Shown here: positions 1 to 7,797 of the stretch, one piece after another
Position numbering within the stretch: the first letter of the stretch is position 1
Layout: every line of letters begins with the position of its first letter
Assembly: GCA_027673765.1 (NCBI GenBank)
Contig: JAQDWB010000026.1
Span: 1 to 25,947, forward strand
Direction of reading: 5' to 3'
Source of the DNA: Coriobacteriaceae bacterium AM113-163
GTDB taxonomy: Bacteria; Actinomycetota; Coriobacteriia; Coriobacteriales; Coriobacteriaceae
Length of the DNA: 25,947 nucleotides
Notes under the pieces: model-generated
The model's database searches: none
Seen by the model: only the letters and a program-made list of their open reading frames with translations
Told to the model about the DNA's origin: nothing
Made by a program: the position numbers and the translations under genes

Positions 1-37
1 ATGCCCCGCCTCTTACACCACATCTCTGCGCGCTACC
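1..37. repeat. Left arm of 37-bp terminal inverted repeat
   Basis: These 37 bases are the exact reverse complement of 25909-25945 at the other end of the window. Similarity stops abruptly at base 38. The two arms are oriented toward each other with all genes between them. Either this is a dispersed repeat at which the contig broke, or the segment is bounded by recombination sites. No transposase or recombinase lies next to it. Confidence 0.9.
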
Positions 38-329
38 GCATTGACACTTTGAGGGCGCCGTTCTCTGCGGTTTTGATGCCAGAATCCTGCGTTTATGCCG
101 TTGAAAAATGCGGATGCTCCAGGGGTCCAAAAACAGACGCTCACTTCGCGGAAAAAGTAATAGAGCCCGATAGCGGGGGATGGGGTACCGATGCAAAACG
201 GCGTCAAGGGTTGGTCGAGCAGGCGGTTTCTCCATTGATGTCCGCACGATATGTGACACTTACCCTGCCGCCATGCTCCGTCGCGGCGGCATGCATCTGA
301 AAAACGACCCTCTAAGGAGTTCGATATTG
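38..329. other. Upstream region without a recognisable gene
   Basis: I see no convincing coding sequence. The plus-strand ORF covering 1-300 begins inside the terminal repeat and has no ribosome site or recognisable motif. A 7-bp stem (266-272 with 285-291) lies about 40 nt before the next start codon and has no T-tract. A TTGACA-like hexamer at 41-46 has no good -10 partner. Confidence 0.4.
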
Positions 330-569
330 ATGAGTGGCAACACCAAGCACCTTGCAAAGAAGTGCGTCAAGGACGCAGGGCCGTGTCTTGTGCTGTGCGC
401 GGCCGGCGTGGCGGTCGCGCTGCTGGCTGTTCTGGGACCATTTGACGTGCTCCGAAGTGCCAGTTCTCTGCATGTTTGCATGGCCCTTGCCGGTGCCATG
501 ATGACCAGCGGCGTGCTCGATCTGGTTTTTTGGGTGCTTGACCCGTTTGGATGGAAGAGCGAGGGGTAG
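330..569 (+). CDS. Small two-helix membrane protein, function unknown
   Basis: This encodes 79 residues. The ATG at 330 follows AAGGAG at 314-319 with a 10-nt gap, so I prefer it to the longer in-frame ORF starting at 180, whose extra part looks non-coding. Two hydrophobic stretches, about residues 18-38 and 49-70, predict two transmembrane helices. The N-terminus is basic (several Lys) and the C-terminus short and charged, suggesting a small cytoplasmic-membrane protein. I do not recognise a family and the neighbours do not indicate a job. Confidence 0.55.
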   Translation: MSGNTKHLAKKCVKDAGPCLVLCAAGVAVALLAVLGPFDVLRSASSLHVCMALAGAMMTSGVLDLVFWVLDPFGWKSEG

Positions 570-654
570 GTCCTAAAGGATGGAAGGGCTGGAACGGTTG
601 GCTTAGTGATCGTGCAGAATGTGGGCTAGCGACTTACAGGGAAGTGGTGATCCG

Positions 655-1380
655 ATGACGGTCTATGTGACGGGCGATATTCACGGCGGCCTTGACATGC
701 AAAAGCTGCGCGACTGGGAGCTTGGGGATAGCCTGACGAGTGACGACTATCTGATTGTCGCGGGCGACTTTGGCTTTCCCTGGGATTTTTCTGCCGAGGA
801 GTGCGCCGATATCGCCTGGCTGGAGTCGCGCCCCTATACCGTGCTGTTCGTCGACGGCAACCACGAACGCTACGACCATTGGGCGGAGCGCCCCATGGAG
901 CTGTGGCATGGTGGGTTGACGCAGCGTCTGTCGGACACCTCGCCCATACGGCGCCTGACGCGCGGCGAGGTTTTTGAGCTCGACGGCTCAACGGTCTTTA
1001 CCATGGGCGGCGCCACGAGCGTGGACAAGGAATACCGCATTCCGTATTCCAGCTGGTGGCCGCAGGAGCTGCCGGACGAGCGCAACTTTGAGGAGGCACG
1101 GACAAAGCTCGACGGCGTGGGCTGGAAGGTCGACTACGTGATCACCCACACCTGCTCCACGCGCATGCTTTCGCCCACGCTCTATCCGGGGCCCGGCTGG
1201 AATTGCCCTGCCGTTGATCGGCTTACGGCATTTTTCGATGAGCTGGAAGACCGCTTGGACTACAGGCGCTGGTACTACGGGCATTTTCATCGAGATGCCA
1301 ACCCGGCCGAGCGTCATACCGTGCTCTACGACTGCATCGTTCGCTTGGGCGACGAACTCCAGCCCTGGGATGTTGCGTAG
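655..1380 (+). CDS. Metallophosphoesterase (calcineurin-like)
   Basis: A 241-residue protein with the ordered metal-binding motifs of the calcineurin-like phosphoesterase fold: GDIHGG at 7-12, GDFG at 37-40, GNHE at 68-71, TH at 164-165 and GHFH at 209-212. These supply the Asp, Asn and His ligands of a di-metal site that hydrolyses phosphoesters. The substrate cannot be told from sequence. There is no signal peptide, so it is probably cytoplasmic. The ATG at 655 sits 2-3 codons before the first beta strand and follows AGGGA at 638-642; an in-frame ATG at 619 would add 12 unlikely residues. It converges on gluQ with 15 nt between the stops. Confidence 0.85.
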   Translation: MTVYVTGDIHGGLDMQKLRDWELGDSLTSDDYLIVAGDFGFPWDFSAEECADIAWLESRPYTVLFVDGNHERYDHWAERPMELWHGGLTQRLSDTSPIRRLTRGEVFELDGSTVFTMGGATSVDKEYRIPYSSWWPQELPDERNFEEARTKLDGVGWKVDYVITHTCSTRMLSPTLYPGPGWNCPAVDRLTAFFDELEDRLDYRRWYYGHFHRDANPAERHTVLYDCIVRLGDELQPWDVA

Positions 1381-1395
1381 GGGTGGGGTGCCTGA

Positions 1396-2400
1396 TTACT
1401 CAGCCGTTACGGTGATGTTCTCCCTGTGCTTGCGGATAACATCCCAGCTAAAGTGCTCGACCAGCCGCTCGGCAGAGCGCGGCGTGGTGTCCGGCGCGAT
1501 GCCCGTTTGCCCGGCGAGCCAGCCCAGCAGCGCTTCGGGCGTGCCAAAGCGGGCGCGGAGTTCGCCCAGGTCCAGATCGCGGTCTCGTTTGGAAAGGCGG
1601 CGGCCGTCCGGTGCCATGAGCAGCGGAATATGTGCGTAGTGCGGCGTGGGCAGTCCCAACAGGTGCTGCAGATAGATCTGGCGCGGCGTGGACCCCAGCA
1701 GGTCGCATCCGCGCACGACCTCGGTGACGCCCATGGCAGCGTCGTCGACCACCACGGCTAGCTGATAGGCAAACACGCCGTCGCTGCGGCGCACCAAAAA
1801 GTCGCCGCACTCGGTGGCGAGTGCTTCGCATTGGGCGCCGTACGTGCGATCCACAAATTCGATCACGTCGTCTGCGAGGTCGTCGACGGTGGGCACGCGC
1901 AGACGTGTGGCCGGGGCGCGCAGGGCGCTGCGGCGGGCCACCTCCTCGGCCGAAAGACTTCGGCAGGCGCCACGGTAGATGGGCGTGCCGTCGCTCGCGT
2001 GCGGTGCACTCGCGGCGTGGAGCTCGGCGCGTGTGCAAAAGCAGGGATAGGTGAGGCCGGCGTCTTTCAGCCGGCGCAAGGCGCTCTCGTACAGGTCCAG
2101 GCGGTCGTGCTGGTAGTAGGGGCCTTCGTCCCACTCCAGCCCCAGCCAGGCCAGGTCGTCAATCAATTGGGCGGCAAGTTCCGGGCGCTTGCAGCGATCG
2201 TCCAGGTCCTCAATGCGTAACACGATGCTGCCGCCCTGGCTGCGGGCCGAAAGCCATGCGCACAGGCAGCTGAACACGTTGCCCAGGTGCATACGGCCCG
2301 AGGGCGACGGGGCGAAGCGCCCCACGACGGGCGCGGGAGCGGCCGGCGTCGTTGGCGCGTCGGCGGCGGGTGTTGCTATGTTGCGTGCGTTGATGTCCAT
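1396..2400 (-). CDS. gluQ: Glutamyl-Q tRNA(Asp) synthetase
   Basis: This 334-residue class I aminoacyl-tRNA synthetase paralogue lacks an anticodon-binding domain. The family attaches glutamate to queuosine at position 34 of tRNA(Asp). Visible signatures are the RFAPSPSG segment leading into HLGN (HIGH-like, about 28-41), RIEDLDD (62-68), a zinc set C-x-C...Y-x3-C at about C120, C122, Y142 and C146, and LSKRD (269-273) in place of KMSKS. The Ala/Pro-rich first 24 residues are longer than usual. I chose the ATG at 2400 because the conserved fold starts soon after it; the ORF extends upstream to 2514 without conserved sequence. No clear Shine-Dalgarno precedes it, and a TATACT hexamer lies only 7 nt upstream, which hints at a leaderless transcript. 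Confidence 0.9.
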   Translation of the reverse strand: MDINARNIATPAADAPTTPAAPAPVVGRFAPSPSGRMHLGNVFSCLCAWLSARSQGGSIVLRIEDLDDRCKRPELAAQLIDDLAWLGLEWDEGPYYQHDRLDLYESALRRLKDAGLTYPCFCTRAELHAASAPHASDGTPIYRGACRSLSAEEVARRSALRAPATRLRVPTVDDLADDVIEFVDRTYGAQCEALATECGDFLVRRSDGVFAYQLAVVVDDAAMGVTEVVRGCDLLGSTPRQIYLQHLLGLPTPHYAHIPLLMAPDGRRLSKRDRDLDLGELRARFGTPEALLGWLAGQTGIAPDTTPRSAERLVEHFSWDVIRKHRENITVTAE

Positions 2401-2407
2401 GCGGACG

Positions 2408-2413
2408 AGTATA
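2408..2413 (-). promoter_or_regulatory. Possible -10 box for a leaderless gluQ mRNA
   Basis: On the minus strand this reads TATACT, ending 7 nt before the gluQ ATG. If used, transcription would start at or next to the start codon. No good -35 hexamer is visible at the usual distance, so confidence is low. Confidence 0.35.
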
Positions 2414-2536
2414 GCGCGGGGCGCGGTGGGGGAGACGCTGCCGTGGCCTGCAAGTTGCTGAGGCCGCGCGTTGCGCGTGCCGGACCACCGGCTCGGCACC
2501 TTAATCGTCGTCAATCAATCTAGCCCTCAAACGACA

Positions 2537-2572
2537 GAAACCCCGGCAGCTCTTCGCAACTGCCGGGGTTTC
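2537..2572. other. Strong 13-bp hairpin, possible terminator
   Basis: A perfect 13-bp stem (2537-2549 with 2560-2572, core CCCCGGCAG) closes a 10-nt loop. It continues into the 12-bp palindrome TTTCCGCGGAAA (2569-2580). There is no U-tract of note on either strand. It lies between the divergent gluQ and DUF2207 genes, where no transcript obviously needs terminating. Confidence 0.5.
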
Positions 2573-2596
2573 CGCGGAAAAGGGGGACATGATCCT

Positions 2597-2654
2597 CGAG
2601 CGAACGGCAAAGGGGCAAACCGTTTTCGCTCAACTGCTTTATGCCCCTCGCTCG
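2597..2654. other. Nested stem-loop in a gene-free gap
   Basis: CGAGCG (2597-2602) pairs with CGCTCG (2649-2654) and, inside it, GGGGCA (2612-2617) pairs with TGCCCC (2642-2647). An alternative pairing of GAGCGAACGG with the CCGTTTTCGCTC region is also possible. The 508-nt gap 2401-2908 holds this, the 13-bp hairpin, a REP-like pair and a candidate promoter, and no ORF I would call. Confidence 0.3.
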
Positions 2655-2746
2655 CCGGCTTAATCGGCTCATGCCGCGCCCACACAAAGCCGCTACACCT
2701 GTGATGGAGCTATGAAGTGGTATCTATTGCCGGAGCGGGCTATGCC

Positions 2747-2797
2747 AAGGAGTGTCCCAGACTGCCGGCAGATAAGGAACGTCCCCAAGTGCCGGCC
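2747..2797 (-). repeat. REP-like hairpin repeat, tandem double copy
   Basis: Two units with a 27-bp period each contain AAGGAnnGTCCC followed by TGCCGGC (AAGGA at 2747 and 2774). A 7-bp stem, 2764-2770 with 2790-2796, encloses a loop that reads CTTGGGGACGTTCCTTATC on the minus strand. The GGGGAC core in the loop is shared with the repeats at 5224, 8748, 21908 and 22957. Such hairpins resemble REP elements mobilised by RAYT-type transposases, but none is in the window. Confidence 0.6.
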
Positions 2798-2845
2798 GTG
2801 GACGTGACTTTCGTTCCGTTTGATACTCCGCTGGCCTAGATGTTC

Positions 2846-2874
2846 GTCACATGAGCCCGCAAACGTGGGACAAT
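2846..2874 (+). promoter_or_regulatory. Candidate sigma-70-type promoter of the DUF2207 gene
   Basis: GTCACA (2846-2851) and GACAAT (2869-2874) are separated by 17 nt, and each matches consensus at four of six positions. A start near 2881 would leave a leader of about 28 nt before the ATG at 2909. Confidence 0.4.
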
Positions 2875-2908
2875 GACGCTACTGGTACCACAGACAAAGG
2901 ATGTGCCT

Positions 2909-4855
2909 ATGAACGCCCCCGTTGCCCAGCCCTGTCGGCAGCGCCGCCTGTTTGCGCGATTCGCTTCCGTCTGCGCACTCGTCGCGCTTGCGTTGTTGCT
3001 GCTGCCTGCCGCCGCGCACGCCGACGGCTACTCCATGAGCCAAACCTACATCGGCGCCACGGTTGAGGCCGATGGCTCGCTGACCGTTGTCGAGGGACGC
3101 CAGTTCGATTTCGACGACGACATCAACGGCGTGTATTGGGATATCAATACAGGCTCTAACCAGCAAGGCAGCTCGGTGGTCGTCAATGTGCTAAGCGTCG
3201 AGGAAGACGACACTGCGTTTAACAAGGTCGACAGCGCAAACAAAGGCGACGACGGCGTTTACACGGTGGAACAGTCCGACGACGGCGTAAAGATTAAGGT
3301 GTTCAGCCCTCACGAGAGCGGCGACAGCGCAATCTGCTACGTGAGTTATTCCATGACCGGTGCGGTTATGAACTGGGCCGATACCGCCGAGCTCTACTGG
3401 AAATTTGTGGGTGACGGCTGGTCTGCGGACTCCGATGACGTCGAGATGGAAGTCTACTTTGCAAATGCCGCTGCCGGGACGGCTGCCGTCAAGGGCGATA
3501 ACTTCCGCGCATGGGGCCACGGCCCACTGACGGGCGACGTGTCGCTCGATGCGGACGAGCCCATGGTCACCTATACCATTCCCTGCGTGCATGAGGGCGA
3601 ATTCGCCGAGGCACGCATCGCCTTCCCCAGCGACTGGGTGCCGCAGCTTGCCGTCTCGGGCGAAAAGCGCATGTCGACGATCCTGAGCGAAGAGAAGGAA
3701 TGGGCCGACGAGGCCAACGCTCGCCGTGAGCACGCGCGTGCGGTTGCCGGCGCGATTGCCGTGGTGTGTGTTGTCGTGGCGGTTGCCTATACCGGTGTGA
3801 TCGTGATGCTTAAGCTGCGCAGGCCCAAGCCCAAGCCGCTCTTCCAGGACGAGTACTTCCGCGATGTGCCCTCGGCCGACCATCCCGCTGTGCTTGCAGC
3901 TCTCATGAGCTGGAACGACGTGCCCGATCAGGCATATATCGCCACGCTTATGAAGCTCACCGACGACCGCGTGATCAAGCTGGAAGAAGCGACCGAGACC
4001 AAGAAGAAGGGTCTGCTCCGTCGCGAAAAAGAGGAGCAGACGTATCGCATCACAGTGACCGACGAGGCCTGGAAGGCTGCCAAGAAGGACGGCATCGATC
4101 GCGATGTGCTCAAGGTCTTCTTCGCCGGCGTTAAGCCCGATAAGGACGGAGTCCGTTCGCGCACGTTTAGCGAGCTGGAGGAGTACGCTAGCGAGCGCAC
4201 CACATCTGTTGGCGACAAGCTCGAGGACTATCAGAGCACGGTTAAGGGCAAGCTGGAGGCGCGCGAGTTTATCGCCTCGGACGGCACCATCGCCCTGGTT
4301 GCCGGCTTGGTTCTCGGCATCATCATTGTCTTTGGCATTCTGGGCTCTCTGATCTATACCGACTTTGCGGACGCCAACGTCGGCGCCGCTATGATCTCGA
4401 TTCCCGTCACGATCGTGGGCTTTGTCCTGAGCTGCACCTTCCGCCGTTACACGCCGGAGGGCGCCGAGGTGGCGGCTCGCTGCAAGGCGCTCAAGCATTG
4501 GCTCGAGGACTTTACGCGCCTGAAGGAGGCTATCCCCAGCGACCTGATCTTGTGGAACAAACTGCTGGTGATGGGCGTTGCCCTGGGCGTTTCGAAAGAA
4601 GTGCTGCGACAGCTGGCCGAGGCCGTGCCTGCGGATCTGCGCAACAGCGACGATTTCTACGACAACTACCCCTGCTACTGGTGGTATTACCATCACTACG
4701 GCAACGAGTCCCCGCTCGATTCGTTCAACGATGTGTACCACGAGACCATCCGCGAGCTGGCTTCGAGTTCCGATAGTTCGAGCGGCGGCAGCGGCGGCGG
4801 CTTTTCCGGTGGCGGCGGTGGCGGCGTCGGCGGAGGCGGCGGCGGAACGTTCTAG
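2909..4855 (+). CDS. DUF2207 domain membrane protein
   Basis: A 648-residue protein with the typical DUF2207 layout: a signal peptide (basic start, hydrophobic 18-33, likely cleavage after AHA near residue 38), an extracytoplasmic beta-rich domain to about 270, a transmembrane helix near 278-305, a charged cytoplasmic region, two further helices near 460-484 and 491-511, and a C-terminal Ser/Gly tail ending in glycine runs and TF. The family's function is not established; it occurs widely in Gram-positive bacteria. The ATG at 2909 follows AAAGGA (2896-2901) with a 7-nt gap and starts the signal peptide, so I prefer it to the in-frame ATG at 2873. The long antisense ORF over it is a codon-bias shadow. 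Confidence 0.9.
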   Translation: MNAPVAQPCRQRRLFARFASVCALVALALLLLPAAAHADGYSMSQTYIGATVEADGSLTVVEGRQFDFDDDINGVYWDINTGSNQQGSSVVVNVLSVEEDDTAFNKVDSANKGDDGVYTVEQSDDGVKIKVFSPHESGDSAICYVSYSMTGAVMNWADTAELYWKFVGDGWSADSDDVEMEVYFANAAAGTAAVKGDNFRAWGHGPLTGDVSLDADEPMVTYTIPCVHEGEFAEARIAFPSDWVPQLAVSGEKRMSTILSEEKEWADEANARREHARAVAGAIAVVCVVVAVAYTGVIVMLKLRRPKPKPLFQDEYFRDVPSADHPAVLAALMSWNDVPDQAYIATLMKLTDDRVIKLEEATETKKKGLLRREKEEQTYRITVTDEAWKAAKKDGIDRDVLKVFFAGVKPDKDGVRSRTFSELEEYASERTTSVGDKLEDYQSTVKGKLEAREFIASDGTIALVAGLVLGIIIVFGILGSLIYTDFADANVGAAMISIPVTIVGFVLSCTFRRYTPEGAEVAARCKALKHWLEDFTRLKEAIPSDLILWNKLLVMGVALGVSKEVLRQLAEAVPADLRNSDDFYDNYPCYWWYYHHYGNESPLDSFNDVYHETIRELASSSDSSSGGSGGGFSGGGGGGVGGGGGGTF

Positions 4856-5031
4856 CGAGCGCTTGCTTTGGGGTGGATCTTTCTGGGCGGTTGCCAGGGA
4901 AGATTCATCCCATTTTTGTGCATCGAAACGGGCCAAACTTTCCGCTGAGGACCTTCGCGCAAGGGGCAGTGGACAAAAAATGCCAAATATGAGTACTGTT
5001 GCTGCGCTGGTCACATATGTTTGCACATAAT

Positions 5032-5072
5032 AATGGGCTCCTAATGAGAGTACTTCTCGTTAGGAGCCCATT
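5032..5072. terminator. 18-bp hairpin, probable bidirectional terminator
   Basis: AATGGGCTCCTAATGAGA (5032-5049) pairs with 5055-5072 over 18 bp with a single G-T wobble, around the 5-nt loop GTACT. It lies between the DUF2207 gene and the convergent acetyltransferase gene. Neither side has a long U-tract, so termination efficiency is uncertain; a repeat-borne stem-loop is the alternative. Confidence 0.55.
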
Positions 5073-5091
5073 CCATTGAACATTTGGGGAG

Positions 5092-5178
5092 CTACGTCAG
5101 CTCATGCAGCTGGTCGTCATGCCTACAAGCATCAAAAATGTCCCAAATCGCTGCTACTAAAAAGGTAACAGTACTCAT
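5092..5178 (-). CDS. Possible 28-codon ORF inside the AGTACT repeat
   Basis: The minus-strand repeat copy opens an ORF beginning MSTVTFLVAA and ending at a TAG at 5092. The plus-strand copy opens a 13-codon ORF also starting MSTV (4989-5030), and the relative near 25778 reads GTG-AGT-ACT-GTC. No Shine-Dalgarno precedes any of them; a run of A's lies 9-15 nt upstream. The shared MSTV may simply reflect shared repeat DNA. I list it as a candidate only. Confidence 0.15.
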   Translation of the reverse strand: MSTVTFLVAAIWDIFDACRHDDQLHELT

Positions 5179-5223
5179 ATTTGATGTTTTTTTGACCAGG
5201 GCTATCTACAAACCCCCTAGGCC

Positions 5224-5250
5224 ACTCATTGGGGACAGACTTAAATGACT
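5224..5250 (+). repeat. REP-like hairpin with GGGGACAGACTT loop
   Basis: ACTCATT (5224-5230) pairs with AATGACT (5244-5250), six of seven positions, around a loop starting GGGGACAGACTT. The loop core matches the elements at 22957 and 21908. It lies 18 nt beyond the acetyltransferase stop. Confidence 0.55.
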
Positions 5251-5267
5251 AGGTATGGCTGCTGGGC

Positions 5268-5909
5268 CTAGACGGTTAGGTCCAGCTCGTAGAGGAAGCT
5301 TTCGCGCGGCATGGCGTGGCGGCGTTCCTCGCGGTTGGCGCGGTGCGTGGCGGTGCGTTTAAAGCCGTGCAGCTCGTAAAACTTCCAAGAGCAGTTGGAG
5401 TCGGTGTACAGGTGCGCCCTTGTCGCCCCGCGCGAGGAAAGGTACGAGACCGCGGCATCGAGCAACACCGAGCCAACGCCCAGGCCGTGGACATCTCGAT
5501 CAACGGCAAGCAGCGTGACCTCGTTGTCGTGCGGCAACGGGCTGCTCTCGAGCAGGCGGTTGTTGGTTCGGATGGTTGCGCGCACAAATGAGAGGTACTC
5601 GGCGCAGACATCGGGCTCCAGCTCGCGCATCTGCGATAGCAGCGCGCGTTCGGTATCCATCCAATGTTCCTTGACGGTGGCGCCGGAGCTCTGTCCCGCA
5701 CGCGCGAGCGCAATGCCACGCGCCTGACCGTCGATTACGGCAACCTGCGAAAACGTCGAGGACGAAAGGCAGTAGGCAAGGTCGCACGCGGCCTCGAGGC
5801 GGTTGTACTCATCGTTATCCGAATTGTTATGCCAAAGCTGCTGCAGAATCAGCGCGATGGTGTCGAAGTCTTCGGTATCAAACGGTCGGTAGAGAACCCG
5901 CGAGACCAT
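5268..5909 (-). CDS. GNAT-family N-acetyltransferase
   Basis: This encodes 213 residues with a GNAT acetyl-CoA-binding signature: strand LLAVDRDV followed by HGLGVG (141-146) and the helix SVLLDAAVSYL, then a late FYELHGF segment (177-183), with Y178 where the family places its general acid. The long middle section (about 65-125) probably carries substrate specificity. The substrate is unknown. The ATG at 5909 is preceded by AAAGAGG on the minus strand at a normal distance. It is transcribed divergently from purH, 277 nt away, and converges on the DUF2207 gene across the repeat-rich gap. Confidence 0.85.
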   Translation of the reverse strand: MVSRVLYRPFDTEDFDTIALILQQLWHNNSDNDEYNRLEAACDLAYCLSSSTFSQVAVIDGQARGIALARAGQSSGATVKEHWMDTERALLSQMRELEPDVCAEYLSFVRATIRTNNRLLESSPLPHDNEVTLLAVDRDVHGLGVGSVLLDAAVSYLSSRGATRAHLYTDSNCSWKFYELHGFKRTATHRANREERRHAMPRESFLYELDLTV

Positions 5910-6071
5910 GGTGCCTCTTTCTTTTGCGGATGCATATCGAGCACAGTTCTACCACGCCATTGGCATCGAATTATGGTGCCCCTGTGTTCCATGAACTCAC
6001 CGCGCCCGGTGCCGTGTCCATCCCCTCCGCTCGCAAACTTTTTCTGCACAGCCGTGCGTTGCGGGGTGCAT

Positions 6072-6089
6072 CGATGCGCTCGATGCGCT
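6072..6089. promoter_or_regulatory. Tandem 9-bp direct repeat upstream of purH
   Basis: CGATGCGCT occurs twice in immediate succession, followed by ACATTAAAT. It lies about 100 nt before the purH start, where a regulator could bind. No clear promoter hexamers accompany it. Confidence 0.25.
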
Positions 6090-6186
6090 ACATTAAATCA
6101 GTATTTTCAATGCCGCTGCGCGAGCGCTGCAGATCGACGTATCACCGACTCACAGAGCACGGCGGCGTACCAGACAGGAGGACTGC

Positions 6187-7794
6187 ATGGGATCTGATGT
6201 GAAGATCGCACGCGCGTTGATCTCGGTTACCGATAAGACGGGCGTCGTCGATTTCGCACGGACGCTGGTTGACGACTTTGGCGTCGAGATCATCTCTACG
6301 GGCGGCACGGCTCGTGCCATCGAGGACGCGGGCGTTCCCGTAACCCCCATCGAGGAGTTTACGGGCTATCCCGAGATGATGGACGGCCGCGTCAAGACGC
6401 TGCATCCCAAGGTTCACGGCGCGCTGCTTGCCCGTCGCGATTCCGAGCAGCACATGCAGGAAGCCGCTCAGCACGGCATTAAGCTGATCGACCTGGTCGT
6501 CGTCAACCTGTACGAGTTCGAGAAGACCGTTGCCAACCCCGAGGTCACCTTTGCGGATGCCATCGAGCACATCGACATCGGTGGTCCCTCCATGCTGCGC
6601 TCTGCCGCCAAGAACGCCACGAGCGTTACCGTCATCTCCGATCCGGCCGACTATGATGCCGTCCTGGCCGAGATGCACGAGACCGGCGGTTGCACCACGC
6701 TTTCCACCCGTCGTCGCCTGCAGGTGAAGGTCTACCAGACCACCGCCGCCTACGACACGGCTATCTCCCGTTGGCTTGCCGCCCAGGCAAGTGACGTGGC
6801 GGATACCTCTGCCAAGCTCGAGATTTCGCTGGAGAAGGTCGACGACCTGCGCTATGGCGAGAATCCTCAGCAGAAGGCTACGGTCTACCGCTTTGCCGAG
6901 GGCTGCGAGAACACCGCGAGCTCGCAGTTCCCGCTCGTTGGCTCCGAGCAGATCCAGGGCAAGCCGCTCAGCTACAACAACTATCTGGATGCCGATGCCG
7001 CTTGGAACCTGGTCCGCGAGTTCGACGAGCCGGCCTGCGTGATCCTCAAGCACCAGAACCCCTGCGGTTCTGCCGTTGCCGAGGACATCACGGCCGCCTA
7101 CGACCGCGCTTTCGCCTGCGATCCCAAGAGCGCCTTCGGCGGCATCATCGCCTGCAACCGCGAGGTTCCCTTTGAGCTGGTTGAGCACTTCGCCGACCAG
7201 AACAAGCAGTTCGTCGAGGTCATCATCGCCCCGAGCTACACCGATGAGGCGCTCGAGCGCATGGTCAAGCGCCCCAACCTGCGCGTGCTGGCTACCGGCG
7301 GCGTGGACCACGGTGCCCAGGTGGAGCTGCGCTCCATCGACGGCGGCATGCTGGTGCAGGAGGTCGACCACGTGACCGAGGATCCCGCGACCTTTACGTT
7401 CCCCACCGATCGCAAGCCCACCGACGCTGAGATGGCCGAGCTCGAGTTTGCCTGGAAGGTCTGCAAGGGCGTCAAGTCCAACGCCATCCTGGTCTCCAAG
7501 GGCAAGGCCGGCATTGGCATGGGCCCCGGTCAGCCCAACCGCGTTGACTCTGCGCTGCTTGCCTGCGAGCGCGCCGAGGACTTCTGCGAGCGCGAGGGCG
7601 TGGAGAAGGGCGGCTTTGCCTGCGCAAGCGACGCGTTCTTCCCGTTCCGCGACAACGTCGACGTGCTTGCCGCACACGGCGTGACCTGCATCATCCAGCC
7701 CGGCGGCTCCAAGCGCGATGACGAGAGCATCCAGGCCTGCAACGAGCATGGTATTGCGATGGTCTTCACCGGAGCCAGGCATTTTAGGCACTAG
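6187..7794 (+). CDS. purH: Bifunctional AICAR formyltransferase/IMP cyclohydrolase
   Basis: PurH catalyses the last two steps of purine synthesis, formylating AICAR with 10-formyl-THF and cyclising FAICAR to IMP. The 535 residues match family length. The N-terminal cyclohydrolase domain shows ISTGGTA, a [16 protein letters not shown] segment, [10 protein letters not shown] and [14 protein letters not shown]. The transformylase domain shows [20 protein letters not shown] (K288 and H289 catalytic region), [21 protein letters not shown] and, at the end, [12 protein letters not shown] and [15 protein letters not shown] (6176-6181) lies 5 nt before the ATG. No other pur gene is adjacent, so it appears to be a stand-alone transcript. 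A structured element starts 3 nt after its stop. Confidence 0.97.
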   Translation: MGSDVKIARALISVTDKTGVVDFARTLVDDFGVEIISTGGTARAIEDAGVPVTPIEEFTGYPEMMDGRVKTLHPKVHGALLARRDSEQHMQEAAQHGIKLIDLVVVNLYEFEKTVANPEVTFADAIEHIDIGGPSMLRSAAKNATSVTVISDPADYDAVLAEMHETGGCTTLSTRRRLQVKVYQTTAAYDTAISRWLAAQASDVADTSAKLEISLEKVDDLRYGENPQQKATVYRFAEGCENTASSQFPLVGSEQIQGKPLSYNNYLDADAAWNLVREFDEPACVILKHQNPCGSAVAEDITAAYDRAFACDPKSAFGGIIACNREVPFELVEHFADQNKQFVEVIIAPSYTDEALERMVKRPNLRVLATGGVDHGAQVELRSIDGGMLVQEVDHVTEDPATFTFPTDRKPTDAEMAELEFAWKVCKGVKSNAILVSKGKAGIGMGPGQPNRVDSALLACERAEDFCEREGVEKGGFACASDAFFPFRDNVDVLAAHGVTCIIQPGGSKRDDESIQACNEHGIAMVFTGARHFRH

Positions 7795-7797
7795 AGG

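Larger units (their letters stand above)
4984..5183. repeat. Inverted pair of an AGTACT-containing repeat
   Basis: CAAATATGAGTACTGTT at 4984-5000 is repeated exactly in reverse complement at 5167-5183. Similarity extends outward: both copies are preceded, in their own orientation, by GGnCAAAAAA-type sequence. The pair brackets the strong hairpin at 5032-5072. A relative, TGAGTACTGT after GGTCAAAAAA, occurs at 25759-25788. The gap 4856-5267 is otherwise gene-poor. Confidence 0.75.

Noticed and set aside
1..300. Plus-strand ORF of 99 codons at the left edge
   Set aside because: It starts inside the terminal inverted repeat, has no ribosome site and shows no protein-like motif or hydrophobic pattern.
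3191..5026. 611-codon ORF antisense to the DUF2207 gene
   Set aside because: It mirrors codon bias of a GC-rich gene; its product has no recognisable motifs, while the sense protein fits DUF2207 fully.
5032..5183. CRISPR-like repeat array
   Set aside because: There are only two copies, in inverted rather than direct orientation, with no regular spacers and no cas genes in the window.
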